Shown: piece after piece, positions 52,923 through 61,851 of the stretch
How the letters are laid out: each line of letters opens with the position of its first letter
Position numbering within the stretch: the first letter of the stretch is position 1
Assembly: GCF_030409325.1 (NCBI RefSeq)
Contig: NZ_JAUFPR010000002.1
Location: forward strand, 1,674,001-1,738,000
Direction of reading: 5' to 3'
Origin: Mucilaginibacter aquaedulcis
GTDB lineage: Bacteria; Bacteroidota; Bacteroidia; Sphingobacteriales; Sphingobacteriaceae
Length of the DNA: 64,000 nucleotides
The notes under the pieces: generated by a model
The model's input: the letters and a program-made list of their open reading frames with translations, nothing else
Database searches by the model: none
What the model was told of the DNA's origin: nothing
Made by a program: the position numbers and the translations under genes

Positions 52923-54704
52923 ATGAAACAATTCTTCAAATTCGTTCTGGCCTCGGTAGTTGGTATCATTATATCAGCCATTATTATAGTGATCATAATA
53001 GCCGGTATAATTGGTGGCCTTATTTCTTCGGCAGGCAGCGAAAAAACTGTAGATGTTGAACCAAACTCGGTATTGCGCATGACTTTTACCACACCAATAA
53101 CCGAACGTACTCCCAATAACCCACTTGCCGGAATAGACTTTTTAGGATTAAATAAAGATAAATCAACCGGGTTAAATGATATCCTGGCCAATATTCGCAA
53201 GGCCAAAACAGACGGAAACATCAAGGGTATATTTCTGGATGAAAGCTACATGACATCGGGCCAGGCCACTACCGAGGAGATCCGAAACGCGCTTATTGAT
53301 TTTAAAAAATCAGGCAAATTTGTGATTGCCTATGGCGAAATCTATACCCAGGGCTTTTATTACCTCGCATCCGTAGCCGATAAAGTGTACATTAACCCTA
53401 AAGGCATGTTTGAATTTCATGGCTTTAGCTCGCAGATCACCTTTTTAAAAGGCGCACTTGACAAACTGGGCATCGAAGCTCAAATTATAAAGGTTGGCAC
53501 TTATAAAAGCGCTGTTGAACCATTGATATTAACCAAAATGAGCGATGCAAACCGCTTGCAGGTTACCTCCTACCTGGGTTCGTTATATGACCATTTTTTA
53601 ACCGGTATCAGCAAAAGCCGCGGTATCAACAAGGATACTTTATATAATTATGCCGACCAAATGCGTGTTCAATTCCCGGAAGATGCGCTGAAATTAAAAC
53701 TGGTTGATGGCCTGAAATACAAAGATGAAATACTCGACGAGTTAAAAAAACGCACCAATACCGAGCTAAAAAGTGATTTGCACAGCGTTGAACTGGGCGA
53801 ATACACCAACAGCACTCCCGATAAAGACGACGATAACTCATCATCAAAAAATCGCATTGCTATTGTTTATGCCTCGGGCGAAATTTCTGGCGGCGAAGGT
53901 GATGATAACAACATCGGATCAGAAAGAATTTCAAAAGCCCTGCGTAAAGTGCGTTTAGATGATAAGGTAAAGGCTGTGGTACTGCGTGTTAACTCGCCGG
54001 GCGGCAGTTCGCTGGCATCAGATGTGATCTGGCGCGAAGTGATGCTCACCAAAAAAGTAAAACCTATTATCGTTTCCATGGGCGATGTTGCGGCATCAGG
54101 TGGCTATTATATTTCATGTGCTGCCGATTCTATCATAGCCGAACCTAATACCATCACAGGCTCTATTGGCATCTTTGCTATACTACCCAACCTACAAAAA
54201 TTATTTAATGATAAATTAGGTGTTAGTTTCGACGGTGTAAAAACCGGTAAATACGCTGATCTGGGTGATGTTAGTCGCCCGTTAACACCTGAAGAAAGAT
54301 TTATACTGCAAAATAGCGTAAATCATGGCTATGATGATTTTACAAAAGCCGTGGCACAAGGCCGTAATAAAACACAAAAATATATCGACAGCATTGGCCA
54401 GGGCCGCGTTTGGACTGGCACTCAGGCCCTTAAAATTGGTTTGGTTGATCGCCTGGGCAACATCAATGATGCCATAGCATCAGCCGCTAAAAAAGCGAAT
54501 GTGAAAAACTACAAGCTGGTATCATATCCCGAGCAAAAAAGCTTCCTGAACCAACTGAGCGGCGACGTCACCGTAGAGGCCCGCACCCGGATGCTTAAAT
54601 CTGAACTGGGTGATAACTACAGGGTTTACGAACAACTTAAAGGTATAACCCAAATGATGCGTACCCCACAAACCCGTTTGCCTTACGATATTGTAATTAA
54701 ATAA
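52923..54704 (+). CDS. sppA: Signal peptide peptidase SppA (67K type)
   Basis: The 593-residue membrane-anchored serine protease removes leftover signal peptides. The N-terminal membrane helix is about 8-32. Two tandem SppA domains follow: the first supplies general base K195 ('VGTYKSAVEPL'), the second nucleophile S392 ('DVAASGGYYISCAAD'). These correspond in spacing to the E. coli Lys209-Ser409 dyad. Length matches the long two-domain type. It is monocistronic with its own terminator. Confidence 0.94.
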   Translation: MKQFFKFVLASVVGIIISAIIIVIIIAGIIGGLISSAGSEKTVDVEPNSVLRMTFTTPITERTPNNPLAGIDFLGLNKDKSTGLNDILANIRKAKTDGNIKGIFLDESYMTSGQATTEEIRNALIDFKKSGKFVIAYGEIYTQGFYYLASVADKVYINPKGMFEFHGFSSQITFLKGALDKLGIEAQIIKVGTYKSAVEPLILTKMSDANRLQVTSYLGSLYDHFLTGISKSRGINKDTLYNYADQMRVQFPEDALKLKLVDGLKYKDEILDELKKRTNTELKSDLHSVELGEYTNSTPDKDDDNSSSKNRIAIVYASGEISGGEGDDNNIGSERISKALRKVRLDDKVKAVVLRVNSPGGSSLASDVIWREVMLTKKVKPIIVSMGDVAASGGYYISCAADSIIAEPNTITGSIGIFAILPNLQKLFNDKLGVSFDGVKTGKYADLGDVSRPLTPEERFILQNSVNHGYDDFTKAVAQGRNKTQKYIDSIGQGRVWTGTQALKIGLVDRLGNINDAIASAAKKANVKNYKLVSYPEQKSFLNQLSGDVTVEARTRMLKSELGDNYRVYEQLKGITQMMRTPQTRLPYDIVIK

Positions 54705-54727
54705 GTTTTCCTATTATATTTTGATTA

Positions 54728-54756
54728 AAAGCTGCTTGTATGGGCAGCTTTTTTCA
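54728..54756 (+). terminator. Terminator after sppA
   Basis: An 8-bp stem AAAGCTGC/GCAGCTTT (54728-54735, 54744-54751) with an 8-base loop runs into a T-run. Confidence 0.82.
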
Positions 54757-54912
54757 TTTTGGAGTAAAATGTAATTCTGTAAATTCCTGAATTCTATCAA
54801 TTCCGATTCAGACAATTACAAATAATTTCTCCGCACCAAAAACCCACACCCTCACTTAAAAAAGCAGCATCTTTCCAAAGCCTTTTTGTATTTTTACGCC
54901 TTCAATATTATT

Positions 54913-56598
54913 ATGGAAAATAAACCCATAGCCCGTACACTTCGTTTATTCTCGCAACTCATGGAACTGCATGAGGTTAACCCCTTTAAAATAAAGTCGG
55001 TAGCCAATGCAGCCTTTAAGGTTGACAAACTGCCCTTCCCTATAGCCGGTAAAACCCTGGCCGAGCTGGAGAAAGTTGATGGCGTGGGCAAAAGCATCGC
55101 CAGCAAAATCATTGAGCTTTTTGAAACCGGCACCATTGCCGAGATGGACGAGCTTTTGGCCAACACCCCCGAAGGTGTGGTTGAAATGATGGGTATTAAG
55201 GGTATCGGCCCTAAAAAAGTAGCCATCATTTGGCGCGAATTAGGTATTGAAAACACCGGCGAACTTTTTTATGCCTGCAACGAGAACCGTCTTATTGAAG
55301 CAAAAGGCTTCGGCTTAAAAACCCAGGAAGAGATCCGCAAGGCTATTGAGTTCAGGATGGCCAGCAATGGGAAGTTTTTGTACGCCCAGGTTGAAAAAGA
55401 AGCCAATGAATTGATGGACGAAATAAAGTCCATTTTTCCGGATGCGCTGAAGCATTTTGCAGGTGAATTCAGACGATTAAATGATATCATTACCGAAATT
55501 GTAATTGTTGTTGGCTCTGTTGATCATGAATTGGCATACAACACACTTATGCAATCGAAAATTTTAACTAATGTAACAAGGAACGAAAACCATGTATCAG
55601 GCGAATTGCAAAATGGCCTGCTTGTTGATATTATTTGTGTTGACAAGGCCGATTATTTTAAAGAACTGTTCTTGAATACCGGTACCGACGATCATGTTCA
55701 GGCTGTTTTAGAGCGTATCAATACGCCGCTTGATCAGCCCGAAAGTGAGGAAATCATCTATAAAAAAGCAGGCCTGGCTTGGATACAACCTGAACTACGC
55801 GAAGGCACCATCTTTATTGAAAAAGCCGAAAATAACCAGCTGCCTACCCTCATCACTACGCATGATTTGAAAGGCAGCCTGCACAATCACAGCACCTGGA
55901 GCGATGGTGTAAACACGGTTGAAGAAATGGCCTTATACTGCCGCGACAACCTGAAACTGGAATACCTGGGCATGTGTGATCATAGCAAAAGCGCTTTTTA
56001 TGCCAAGGGTTTGAGCATTGAACGTGTATTGCAACAACAGGAAGAGATTGATCACCTGAACAAAAAACTTGATGGCTTTCATATATTTAAAGGCATTGAG
56101 TCGGACATTTTATATGATGGTTCGCTCGATTACCCTGATGAGATACTCCAAAAATTTGATTTTATAGTAGCATCTGTCCACTCCATTTTAAAAATGGATG
56201 AGGAAAAAGCTACATCAAGATTAATTACAGCTATCGAAAACCCTTATACTACCATACTTGGCCACCCAACCGGCAGGCTCTTATTAAGCAGGGGCGGTTA
56301 TCCTATCAACCATAAAAAAGTGATTGATGCCTGCGCGGCCAACAATGTGGTAATAGAAGTTAATGCCAATCCGCTAAGGCTTGATCTTGATTGGCGCTGG
56401 CACCAATATGCTTTAGAAAAGGGTGTTTGGCTATCCATTAATCCTGATGCTCACCGTGTAGAAGGCTTTTTAGATATGCATTACGGTGTTTTAGCCGCCC
56501 GAAAAGGCGGTCTTTATAAGGAAATGTGTTTAAATGCGTTATCGTTACAGGAAATTACGCAGGTTTTTGAAAAAAAGAGAGCGGCGGTAAAGGCCTAA
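54913..56598 (+). CDS. PolX-like protein: HhH, degenerate polymerase beta palm, PHP domain
   Basis: The 561-residue protein is counted from the ATG at 54913; an upstream ATG at 54886 is less likely. The N-terminus has helix-hairpin-helix motifs ('VDGVGKSIASKI', 'IKGIGPKKVAII'). The palm region reads 'AGEFRRLNDIITEIVIVVGS' (183-202). Where PolX polymerases carry G-S...D-x-D, this protein has G-E...E195-I-V197, so the metal-binding aspartates are missing. The C-terminal PHP domain is intact: 'LHNHSTWSDG', 'CDHSKS', 'SVHS', 'HPTGR' and 'NPDAHR'. It is more likely a PHP-type exonuclease or phosphoesterase than a polymerase, perhaps in base-excision repair. Confidence 0.88.
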   Translation: MENKPIARTLRLFSQLMELHEVNPFKIKSVANAAFKVDKLPFPIAGKTLAELEKVDGVGKSIASKIIELFETGTIAEMDELLANTPEGVVEMMGIKGIGPKKVAIIWRELGIENTGELFYACNENRLIEAKGFGLKTQEEIRKAIEFRMASNGKFLYAQVEKEANELMDEIKSIFPDALKHFAGEFRRLNDIITEIVIVVGSVDHELAYNTLMQSKILTNVTRNENHVSGELQNGLLVDIICVDKADYFKELFLNTGTDDHVQAVLERINTPLDQPESEEIIYKKAGLAWIQPELREGTIFIEKAENNQLPTLITTHDLKGSLHNHSTWSDGVNTVEEMALYCRDNLKLEYLGMCDHSKSAFYAKGLSIERVLQQQEEIDHLNKKLDGFHIFKGIESDILYDGSLDYPDEILQKFDFIVASVHSILKMDEEKATSRLITAIENPYTTILGHPTGRLLLSRGGYPINHKKVIDACAANNVVIEVNANPLRLDLDWRWHQYALEKGVWLSINPDAHRVEGFLDMHYGVLAARKGGLYKEMCLNALSLQEITQVFEKKRAAVKA

Positions 56599-56602
56599 TT
56601 TT

Positions 56603-56630
56603 GAGAAAAGACAAAAGACTTAAAAACAAA
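56603..56630. repeat. Heptad-periodic repeat, locus 7 (short)
   Basis: GAGAAAA-GACAAAA-GACTTAA-AAACAAA in 7-base register directly after the PolX-like stop codon and before hldA. Confidence 0.5.
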
Positions 56631-56678
56631 GGATTATCAATCATGATAACCAATGTATTAGTGAACTACTAAACAAGA

Positions 56679-57656
56679 ATGATAAATAAAATACGCGCTA
56701 TACAGTCATCAGATAAAAAACCAACAATTCTGGTTATTGGTGATCTGATGATTGACCATTATATAACAGGCAGTGCATCACGCTTATCGCCGGAGGCTCC
56801 CGTACCTATCGTAAACGTTAAAAACGAATCGGTTACACTTGGTGGCGCGGGCAATGTGGTTCAAAACCTGGTAACCCTGGGTGCCCAGGTTACTGTAGCT
56901 GGCTTAATAGGTAACGATACTGCCGGTACTCAAATTATGGAGATATTATCATCCGAAGGGGTAGAAACCCACACCATTATAACCGACGAAACCCGCCCTA
57001 CCACCATTAAAACCCGTGTTTTGGCTGGCAGCCATCAATTGGTGCGCATTGATCGGGAAACCACTGATGCTGTATCAGATAGCATTGCCGATGAACTGAT
57101 GAACCACCTGAAAGGTTATGTGGAGAAGGCTGATATGATCGTATTATCCGATTATAACAAAGGGTTATTCTCCCCATCCTTAACGCAAAGAATTATTATT
57201 GAGGCCAATAAGCAAGGCAAAAAGGTAATTATTGACCCTAAGGGTTTAAACTATGAAAAATACAAAGGTGCTTACATCATAAAACCTAACCGTAAGGAAC
57301 TGGCCGATGCATCTAAAACCGAAAAAATAAATTCAATTGAAAGCTTGCAGCAGGCAGCCAAAGCTATTTTTGAACAAACCGGCACAGCATATCTGGTAGT
57401 AACTTTATCGGAAGAAGGCATGGTTATTCTGAGCGAGGCTTCTTATAAACTGTTGCCTGTAAAAGCTACCGAAGTTTTTGACGTAACCGGTGCCGGCGAT
57501 ACCGTACTGGCTACGATGGCTTATTTTATAGCTGCCGGTTTAACTATTGAAGAAGCCTGCGAACTGGCTAACCATGCCGCTGCCATAGTGATCAGGCAAG
57601 TTGGCAGTGCCACTACCACCATTGATGAAATTATCAATGATATAGAACGTGGCTAA
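56679..57656 (+). CDS. hldA: D-glycero-beta-D-manno-heptose-7-phosphate kinase
   Basis: This 325-residue PfkB-type sugar kinase phosphorylates heptose 7-phosphate at C1 in ADP-heptose synthesis. Sugar-binding 'IGDLMIDHYITGSASRLSPE' and 'LGGAGNVVQNLVTLGA' are near the N-terminus. The catalytic base D274 is in 'VTGAGDTVLA'. In E. coli this activity is fused to the adenylyltransferase (HldE); here the two are separate, as usual in Bacteroidota. It is first of the heptose operon hldA-gmhA-hldC-glycosyltransferase. Confidence 0.93.
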   Translation: MINKIRAIQSSDKKPTILVIGDLMIDHYITGSASRLSPEAPVPIVNVKNESVTLGGAGNVVQNLVTLGAQVTVAGLIGNDTAGTQIMEILSSEGVETHTIITDETRPTTIKTRVLAGSHQLVRIDRETTDAVSDSIADELMNHLKGYVEKADMIVLSDYNKGLFSPSLTQRIIIEANKQGKKVIIDPKGLNYEKYKGAYIIKPNRKELADASKTEKINSIESLQQAAKAIFEQTGTAYLVVTLSEEGMVILSEASYKLLPVKATEVFDVTGAGDTVLATMAYFIAAGLTIEEACELANHAAAIVIRQVGSATTTIDEIINDIERG

Positions 57657-57663
57657 ATTTTAT

Positions 57664-57726
57664 AGATACAAATACACAAATCAAGGGTACAAAACGTATC
57701 ACGTTAAACCCTAAACGTACAACCTA
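57664..57726. repeat. Heptad-periodic repeat, locus 6
   Basis: Nine units in register: AGATACA, AATACAC, AAATCAA, GGGTACA, AAACGTA, TCACGTT, AAACCCT, AAACGTA, CAACCTA. The exact heptamer AAACGTA recurs 21 bases apart (57692 and 57713). It fills almost all of the hldA-gmhA gap. Confidence 0.6.
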
Positions 57727-57728
57727 AT

Positions 57729-58286
57729 ATGGTTTTAAACGAATTAATACATCATCAAGATACGCTTCAGCTGGTAATTGATACCCTAACCGAGGATATT
57801 GAAAAAGCTTGTGAATTAATGATCACAACGCTAAAAAATGGTAACAAAGTACTGTTTGCCGGTAACGGCGGCAGCGCGGCAGATGCCCAGCACCTGGCAG
57901 CAGAGCTTACAGGCAGGTTTGTAAAAGAACGCCAGGCATTGCCAGGCATTGCCTTAACCATTGATACTTCGGCACTTACAGCCATTGCTAACGATTATCA
58001 TTACAACAGAGTGTTTGCCCGCCAGGTAGAGGCCTATGCCAAACCCGGCGACCTGTTTATTGGCATTTCAACAAGCGGCAACAGCGAAAGCATTTTAAAA
58101 GCCTTTGAAACGGCCGCTACCTTGGGCTGCAAAACGCTCGGATTATCGGGCCATGCCGGAGGTAAAATGAACGGATTATGTGATCTGAACATTGTTGTCC
58201 CCTCAAATACTACGGCGCGTATCCAGGAGATGCATATACTCATTGGGCATATCATGTGTAAGGCTGTTGATGAAGTATTTGATTAA
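57729..58286 (+). CDS. gmhA: Sedoheptulose 7-phosphate isomerase
   Basis: The 185-residue SIS-domain enzyme converts sedoheptulose 7-phosphate to D-glycero-D-manno-heptose 7-phosphate, the first step toward ADP-heptose. Typical segments are 'LFAGNGGSAADAQHLAAELT' and 'GISTSGNSESILKAFETAAT', and the C-terminal 'RIQEMHILIGHIMCKAVDE' carries the catalytic His. Length is normal. It sits between hldA and hldC in one transcription unit. Confidence 0.94.
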   Translation: MVLNELIHHQDTLQLVIDTLTEDIEKACELMITTLKNGNKVLFAGNGGSAADAQHLAAELTGRFVKERQALPGIALTIDTSALTAIANDYHYNRVFARQVEAYAKPGDLFIGISTSGNSESILKAFETAATLGCKTLGLSGHAGGKMNGLCDLNIVVPSNTTARIQEMHILIGHIMCKAVDEVFD

Positions 58287-58314
58287 TATTTAACGTTTCT
58301 GCAAACCAATTATC

Positions 58315-58818
58315 ATGCGAATTGATCTCGAAAAAACACTGGTCAATAAAATAACTGATCTGCCATCGCTGCAAAAACAGGTACAAAACTGGCAACGCGA
58401 GGGTAAAAAAGTAGTGTTCACCAACGGTGTTTTTGATCTGCTGCACATTGGCCATATCACTTACTTAGCCAAAGCTGCCGAACTGGGCGATAAACTCATC
58501 ATTGGTTTAAATGCAGACAGTTCCGTTAAGCATATAAAAGGCGAGAGCCGTCCGGTTAATGACCAAAGCAGCAGGGCAGCCATACTTGCCGCCTTGTTTT
58601 TTGTTGACGCCTTAGTTGTTTTTGAGGAAGATACCCCGCTAAACCTTATCAGCACATTATTGCCTGATATTTTGGTTAAAGGGGCTGATTATTCGGTTGA
58701 GAACATAGTTGGAGCTAAAGAAGTGATAGCCAATGGCGGCGAGGTGAAAACCATTAATTTTGTAGAAGGCTACTCATCTACCTCTATCATTGAAAGGATC
58801 AGAAAGCAAATTACCTGA
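58315..58818 (+). CDS. hldC: Heptose 1-phosphate adenylyltransferase
   Basis: This 167-residue nucleotidyltransferase transfers AMP to heptose 1-phosphate, giving ADP-heptose. The 'HIGH' motif is at H44-H47 in 'FDLLHIGHITYLAKAAELGD', and the second motif at the C-terminus is 'GYSSTSIIERIR' (the ISSTxI type). It corresponds to the C-terminal half of E. coli HldE. The phosphatase GmhB, needed between kinase and this enzyme, is not in the window. Confidence 0.94.
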   Translation: MRIDLEKTLVNKITDLPSLQKQVQNWQREGKKVVFTNGVFDLLHIGHITYLAKAAELGDKLIIGLNADSSVKHIKGESRPVNDQSSRAAILAALFFVDALVVFEEDTPLNLISTLLPDILVKGADYSVENIVGAKEVIANGGEVKTINFVEGYSSTSIIERIRKQIT

Positions 58819-58829
58819 TAAACAGCCCT

Positions 58830-59795
58830 ATGAAGATACTGGTAATCCGCTTTAGCTCAATGGGTGATATAATTTATACCACCCCCGTTGTACGCTGCCT
58901 TAAAAAACAGATTCCAGGAGCCGAAGTGCATTTTTTAACCAAACCAGCTTTCAAATACATATACGATAACAATCCATACGTTGATAAACTGTTATTGTTG
59001 AGATCAACATTATCGGAAACCATTGATGAAATTAAGGCAGAAAAGTATGATCACATCGTTGATTTGCACAATAATCTGCGTACCGCCATTATTAAACTGC
59101 GCACCGGCATCCCGGCATCAACCTATAAAAAACAACCCGTAAAAAAATGGCTGAGTTTAAAGTTTAAGCTCAAATTGATCCCCCCTACTCATCTTGTCGA
59201 CCGGTATTTGAAAGCCGTTGAATCATTAGGTGTGGTTAATGACGGACAACCTATTGATTATTATATTAAGGCTAATCATAAACTCAGCAACCTTTTACCC
59301 GCATCGCATCAAAATGGTTATGTGGCTTTTATAATTGGGGCAACGCACTTCACCAAACGCATGCCTAATTACAAGATCAGTAGTATTTGCAAAAAGCTTA
59401 ACCTCCCCGTTGTACTACTGGGAGGCAATGATGTGAAGGAAAATGGCAATACCATAGCTGCCGAAATTGGCGATAAAATATATAATGCCTGCGGTATTAC
59501 TTCGCTTGATGAATCAGTTTTCCTGGTATCACAGGCAAAAAGCATCATTGGTTTTGATACCGGCCTCACCCATATTGCGGAGGCGTTTAATAAACCCATT
59601 GCATCTGTTTGGGGTGGTACAGTGCCCGGGTTACTTGGCGTACAACCCTATATGGTTAAGGATGTATTGGTTGTGGGTGTTGATATTTCATGCCGGCCCT
59701 GCTCAAAATTTGGTTTAGAAAAATGTCCTCTCGGGCATTTTAAATGTATGAATGATATGCCAGAGGGTAATATTATTGATTTTTCAAATAAGTAA
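58830..59795 (+). CDS. Glycosyltransferase family 9 (heptosyltransferase-like)
   Basis: The 321-residue GT-B enzyme has the N-terminal 'ILVIRFSSMGDIIYTTPVVR' of lipopolysaccharide heptosyltransferases. A C-terminal nucleotide-binding 'FDTGLTHIAEAFNKPIASVW' stretch and 'PCSKFGLEKCPLGHFKCM' are also visible. It should add a heptose to the lipopolysaccharide core from ADP-heptose. Position 11 bases after hldC supports this. It could act as heptosyltransferase I or II; the acceptor cannot be told from sequence. Confidence 0.92.
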   Translation: MKILVIRFSSMGDIIYTTPVVRCLKKQIPGAEVHFLTKPAFKYIYDNNPYVDKLLLLRSTLSETIDEIKAEKYDHIVDLHNNLRTAIIKLRTGIPASTYKKQPVKKWLSLKFKLKLIPPTHLVDRYLKAVESLGVVNDGQPIDYYIKANHKLSNLLPASHQNGYVAFIIGATHFTKRMPNYKISSICKKLNLPVVLLGGNDVKENGNTIAAEIGDKIYNACGITSLDESVFLVSQAKSIIGFDTGLTHIAEAFNKPIASVWGGTVPGLLGVQPYMVKDVLVVGVDISCRPCSKFGLEKCPLGHFKCMNDMPEGNIIDFSNK

Positions 59796-59873
59796 CCGTA
59801 TAGCTTATTGAATTTTTGATCCCTTACTCCTATATTGAAGTCCGTTACTAAGCCTGAACTTATCCACAATCAT

Positions 59874-60350
59874 ATGAAAAAGCTACTACTAATTCGCCAC
59901 GCCAAAGCAACCCATGAAAGCGGTTACGCCGATTTCGACCGGCCATTAAAACAATCCGGGATGAAAGATGCTCTGTTTATGGCCGATATTATAAAAGACA
60001 GATCAATTATTCCTGAATACTTTGTAACCAGCCCGGCGCTGCGCACCTTAACTACGGCCCAAATATTTGTCGAACATCTGCACTTACCCCCATCCGCTAC
60101 CGAGCCTAAAATATATGAGGCCAGCCAGCTTACCCTGGTTAATGTGATCAATAACCTGCCTAATGAGTATGATTATATAGCTTTAGTGGGTCACAATCCT
60201 GGTATCAGCGAGTTGTTGTATTACCTTACAGGTCAGCTTCGTGAAGTGCCAACCTGTGCTGTAGCCCTTATTACTTTTGATAATGACGACTGGCGCACCA
60301 TCACCAGCGAAGATGGTCATCTGTCTTTTTATGATTCGCCAAAAGGGTAA
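59874..60350 (+). CDS. SixA-like histidine phosphatase
   Basis: The 158-residue protein is counted from ATG 59874, which puts the 'LLLIRHAKA' motif at the N-terminus as in the family; an ATG at 59835 adds only leader-like codons. The phosphohistidine is H9 in 'RHAKA', and the second catalytic His is in 'LVGHNPGISELLYYL'. SixA-type enzymes dephosphorylate proteins such as Hpt domains; whether this acts on the Hpt protein at 51953 is unknown. It follows the heptosyltransferase gene by 78 bases. Confidence 0.9.
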   Translation: MKKLLLIRHAKATHESGYADFDRPLKQSGMKDALFMADIIKDRSIIPEYFVTSPALRTLTTAQIFVEHLHLPPSATEPKIYEASQLTLVNVINNLPNEYDYIALVGHNPGISELLYYLTGQLREVPTCAVALITFDNDDWRTITSEDGHLSFYDSPKG

Positions 60351-60567
60351 AAATGATTTAGGGATTACTAAGAGATTTACAGGATTTTTCACTGTTTATC
60401 TTCATAGAATTTGTCATGCTGATCGCAATGAAGTAGTTAGAATACTTGTATACTACTTATAATGATCTCAAATAGACCCTTGCTTTTTTAGCATGTCAAG
60501 CTAAGAATCTAAATTTTTGTTATTGCGGGCGAAGCGTGGCAATCGCATTTCTATTTAACATAATTCT
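60351..60567. other. Spacer with relics of dispersed repeats
   Basis: No gene is seen. 'TTGTCATGCTGATCGCAATG' at about 60412-60431 and 'GTTATTGCGGGCGAAGCG' at about 60519-60536 look like decayed copies of dispersed intergenic repeats of the form GTCATTGCGAGG...GAAGCAATC, from memory. They are not coding. Confidence 0.4.
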
Positions 60568-60630
60568 ACTCACCACTCACCACTCACCACTCACCACTCA
60601 CAACTCACAACTGACTACTGACTACTCACC
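60568..60630. repeat. Perfect-register heptanucleotide array, locus 5
   Basis: Nine consecutive 7-mers without interruption: ACTCACC four times, ACTCACA twice, ACTGACT twice, ACTCACC once. This is the cleanest of the intergenic heptad arrays. It lies between the convergent SixA-like and dprA genes. Confidence 0.92.
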
Positions 60631-60646
60631 ACATACCACTCCACCC

Positions 60647-61744
60647 CTAACTGACTTTATAAGTTTTACCAGGCATAGAGCGGATATAGCCCTGCATCTC
60701 CATATTAAGTAGGTTCATGGCCAGCAAACTGGTGGGCATATTGGCTTTAATGGTTAAATCATCTATAGCCAAAGGCATTTTATGCTGTTGCAAAATATCA
60801 AATATCAGCCTTTCATCTGCTGATAAATCTAATGGTAAAACAAATTGCTCCACAGGTTTAGCCAGATCAGGCTTCTCCCAGCCAAGACTAAAAGCCAGAT
60901 CGGCCACACAGGTAAGTAAACCCGCTTTATGGTTGCGGATCAGAAAGTTACAACCTTCAGAATAATCATCACCCAACCTACCCGGAAAGGCAAACACATC
61001 CCGGTTATAGGAGTTGGCAATTTCGGCTGTTATTAACGCGCCACCTTTTATACCTGCTTCAACCACAATAGTAGCATCAGCAATACCTGCTACAATACGG
61101 TTACGCTGCGGAAAGTTTTCCCTGTCGGGGTTGGTTCCGGATGGATACTCGGTCAGCAGGCCACCGTTTTCCAGCATTTTATCGGCGGTTCCCCTGTTTT
61201 GGTTGGGATAAAGCCTGTCCAGCCCATGCCCAAGTACGCCAACAGTTGGCATATTCAGTCGAACACATTCTTTATGAGCAGCCACGTCTATACCCAAAGC
61301 TAAACCACTCACAATTAACACATTGTATTGCTGCAACTCCTCAATAAGCTGCCTGCATAGCTGCTTACCATAATCGGTAGCGTTTCGCGTGCCCACTATA
61401 CTTATAATATGCGGCGGATTAAGGTCCATTTTGCCTTTCGCGTATAATAATATAGGCGAATCGGTACAGTTCTTTAGCCTTTTTGGATACTTACTATCGG
61501 TATAAAAGATGGTTTCTATTCCGTTTTTTTCAATAAAGATCAGCTCCTTCTCAGCTTTATTCAGGGCATCAGTAAAGTCCCAGCTGGTGGCACGCTTATC
61601 ACCTATGCCGGGTATTTTAACCATTTTGGATGGTGAGGTTTTAAAAACCTCCTCTTCATTTCCAAGGTACGCGATAAGAGATTTGGCCAATACCGGCCCC
61701 AGATTTTTAACAAATGATAAGGCTACTTGATGGTGTAGTGACAT
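60647..61744 (-). CDS. dprA: DNA processing protein DprA/Smf
   Basis: The 366-residue protein is counted from ATG 61744; the frame is open to 61798, but the downstream ATG gives the standard start MSLHHQVALSFVKNLGPVLA. A short N-terminal helix-hairpin-helix-like domain ('KIPGIGDKRATSW') precedes the Rossmann-like DprA core with 'IVGTRNATDYGKQL', 'SGLALGIDVAAHKECV' and 'FPQRNRIVAGIADATIVVEA'. A C-terminal winged helix ends the protein. It loads RecA on incoming single-stranded DNA during transformation. No other competence gene is present here. Confidence 0.95.
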   Translation of the reverse strand: MSLHHQVALSFVKNLGPVLAKSLIAYLGNEEEVFKTSPSKMVKIPGIGDKRATSWDFTDALNKAEKELIFIEKNGIETIFYTDSKYPKRLKNCTDSPILLYAKGKMDLNPPHIISIVGTRNATDYGKQLCRQLIEELQQYNVLIVSGLALGIDVAAHKECVRLNMPTVGVLGHGLDRLYPNQNRGTADKMLENGGLLTEYPSGTNPDRENFPQRNRIVAGIADATIVVEAGIKGGALITAEIANSYNRDVFAFPGRLGDDYSEGCNFLIRNHKAGLLTCVADLAFSLGWEKPDLAKPVEQFVLPLDLSADERLIFDILQQHKMPLAIDDLTIKANMPTSLLAMNLLNMEMQGYIRSMPGKTYKVS

Positions 61745-61851
61745 ATAAAGTTTAGATGTGCGCTTGAATAACAGGTTCGCTGTTATCCTTACTTGCATTT
61801 AAAAATAGAAAAAAAATCTAAAAATATTAGCACAAAATAAAAACTACAAAA

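Noticed and set aside
60568..60630. CRISPR array
   Set aside because: Units are 7 bases with no spacers and no cas genes anywhere in the window.
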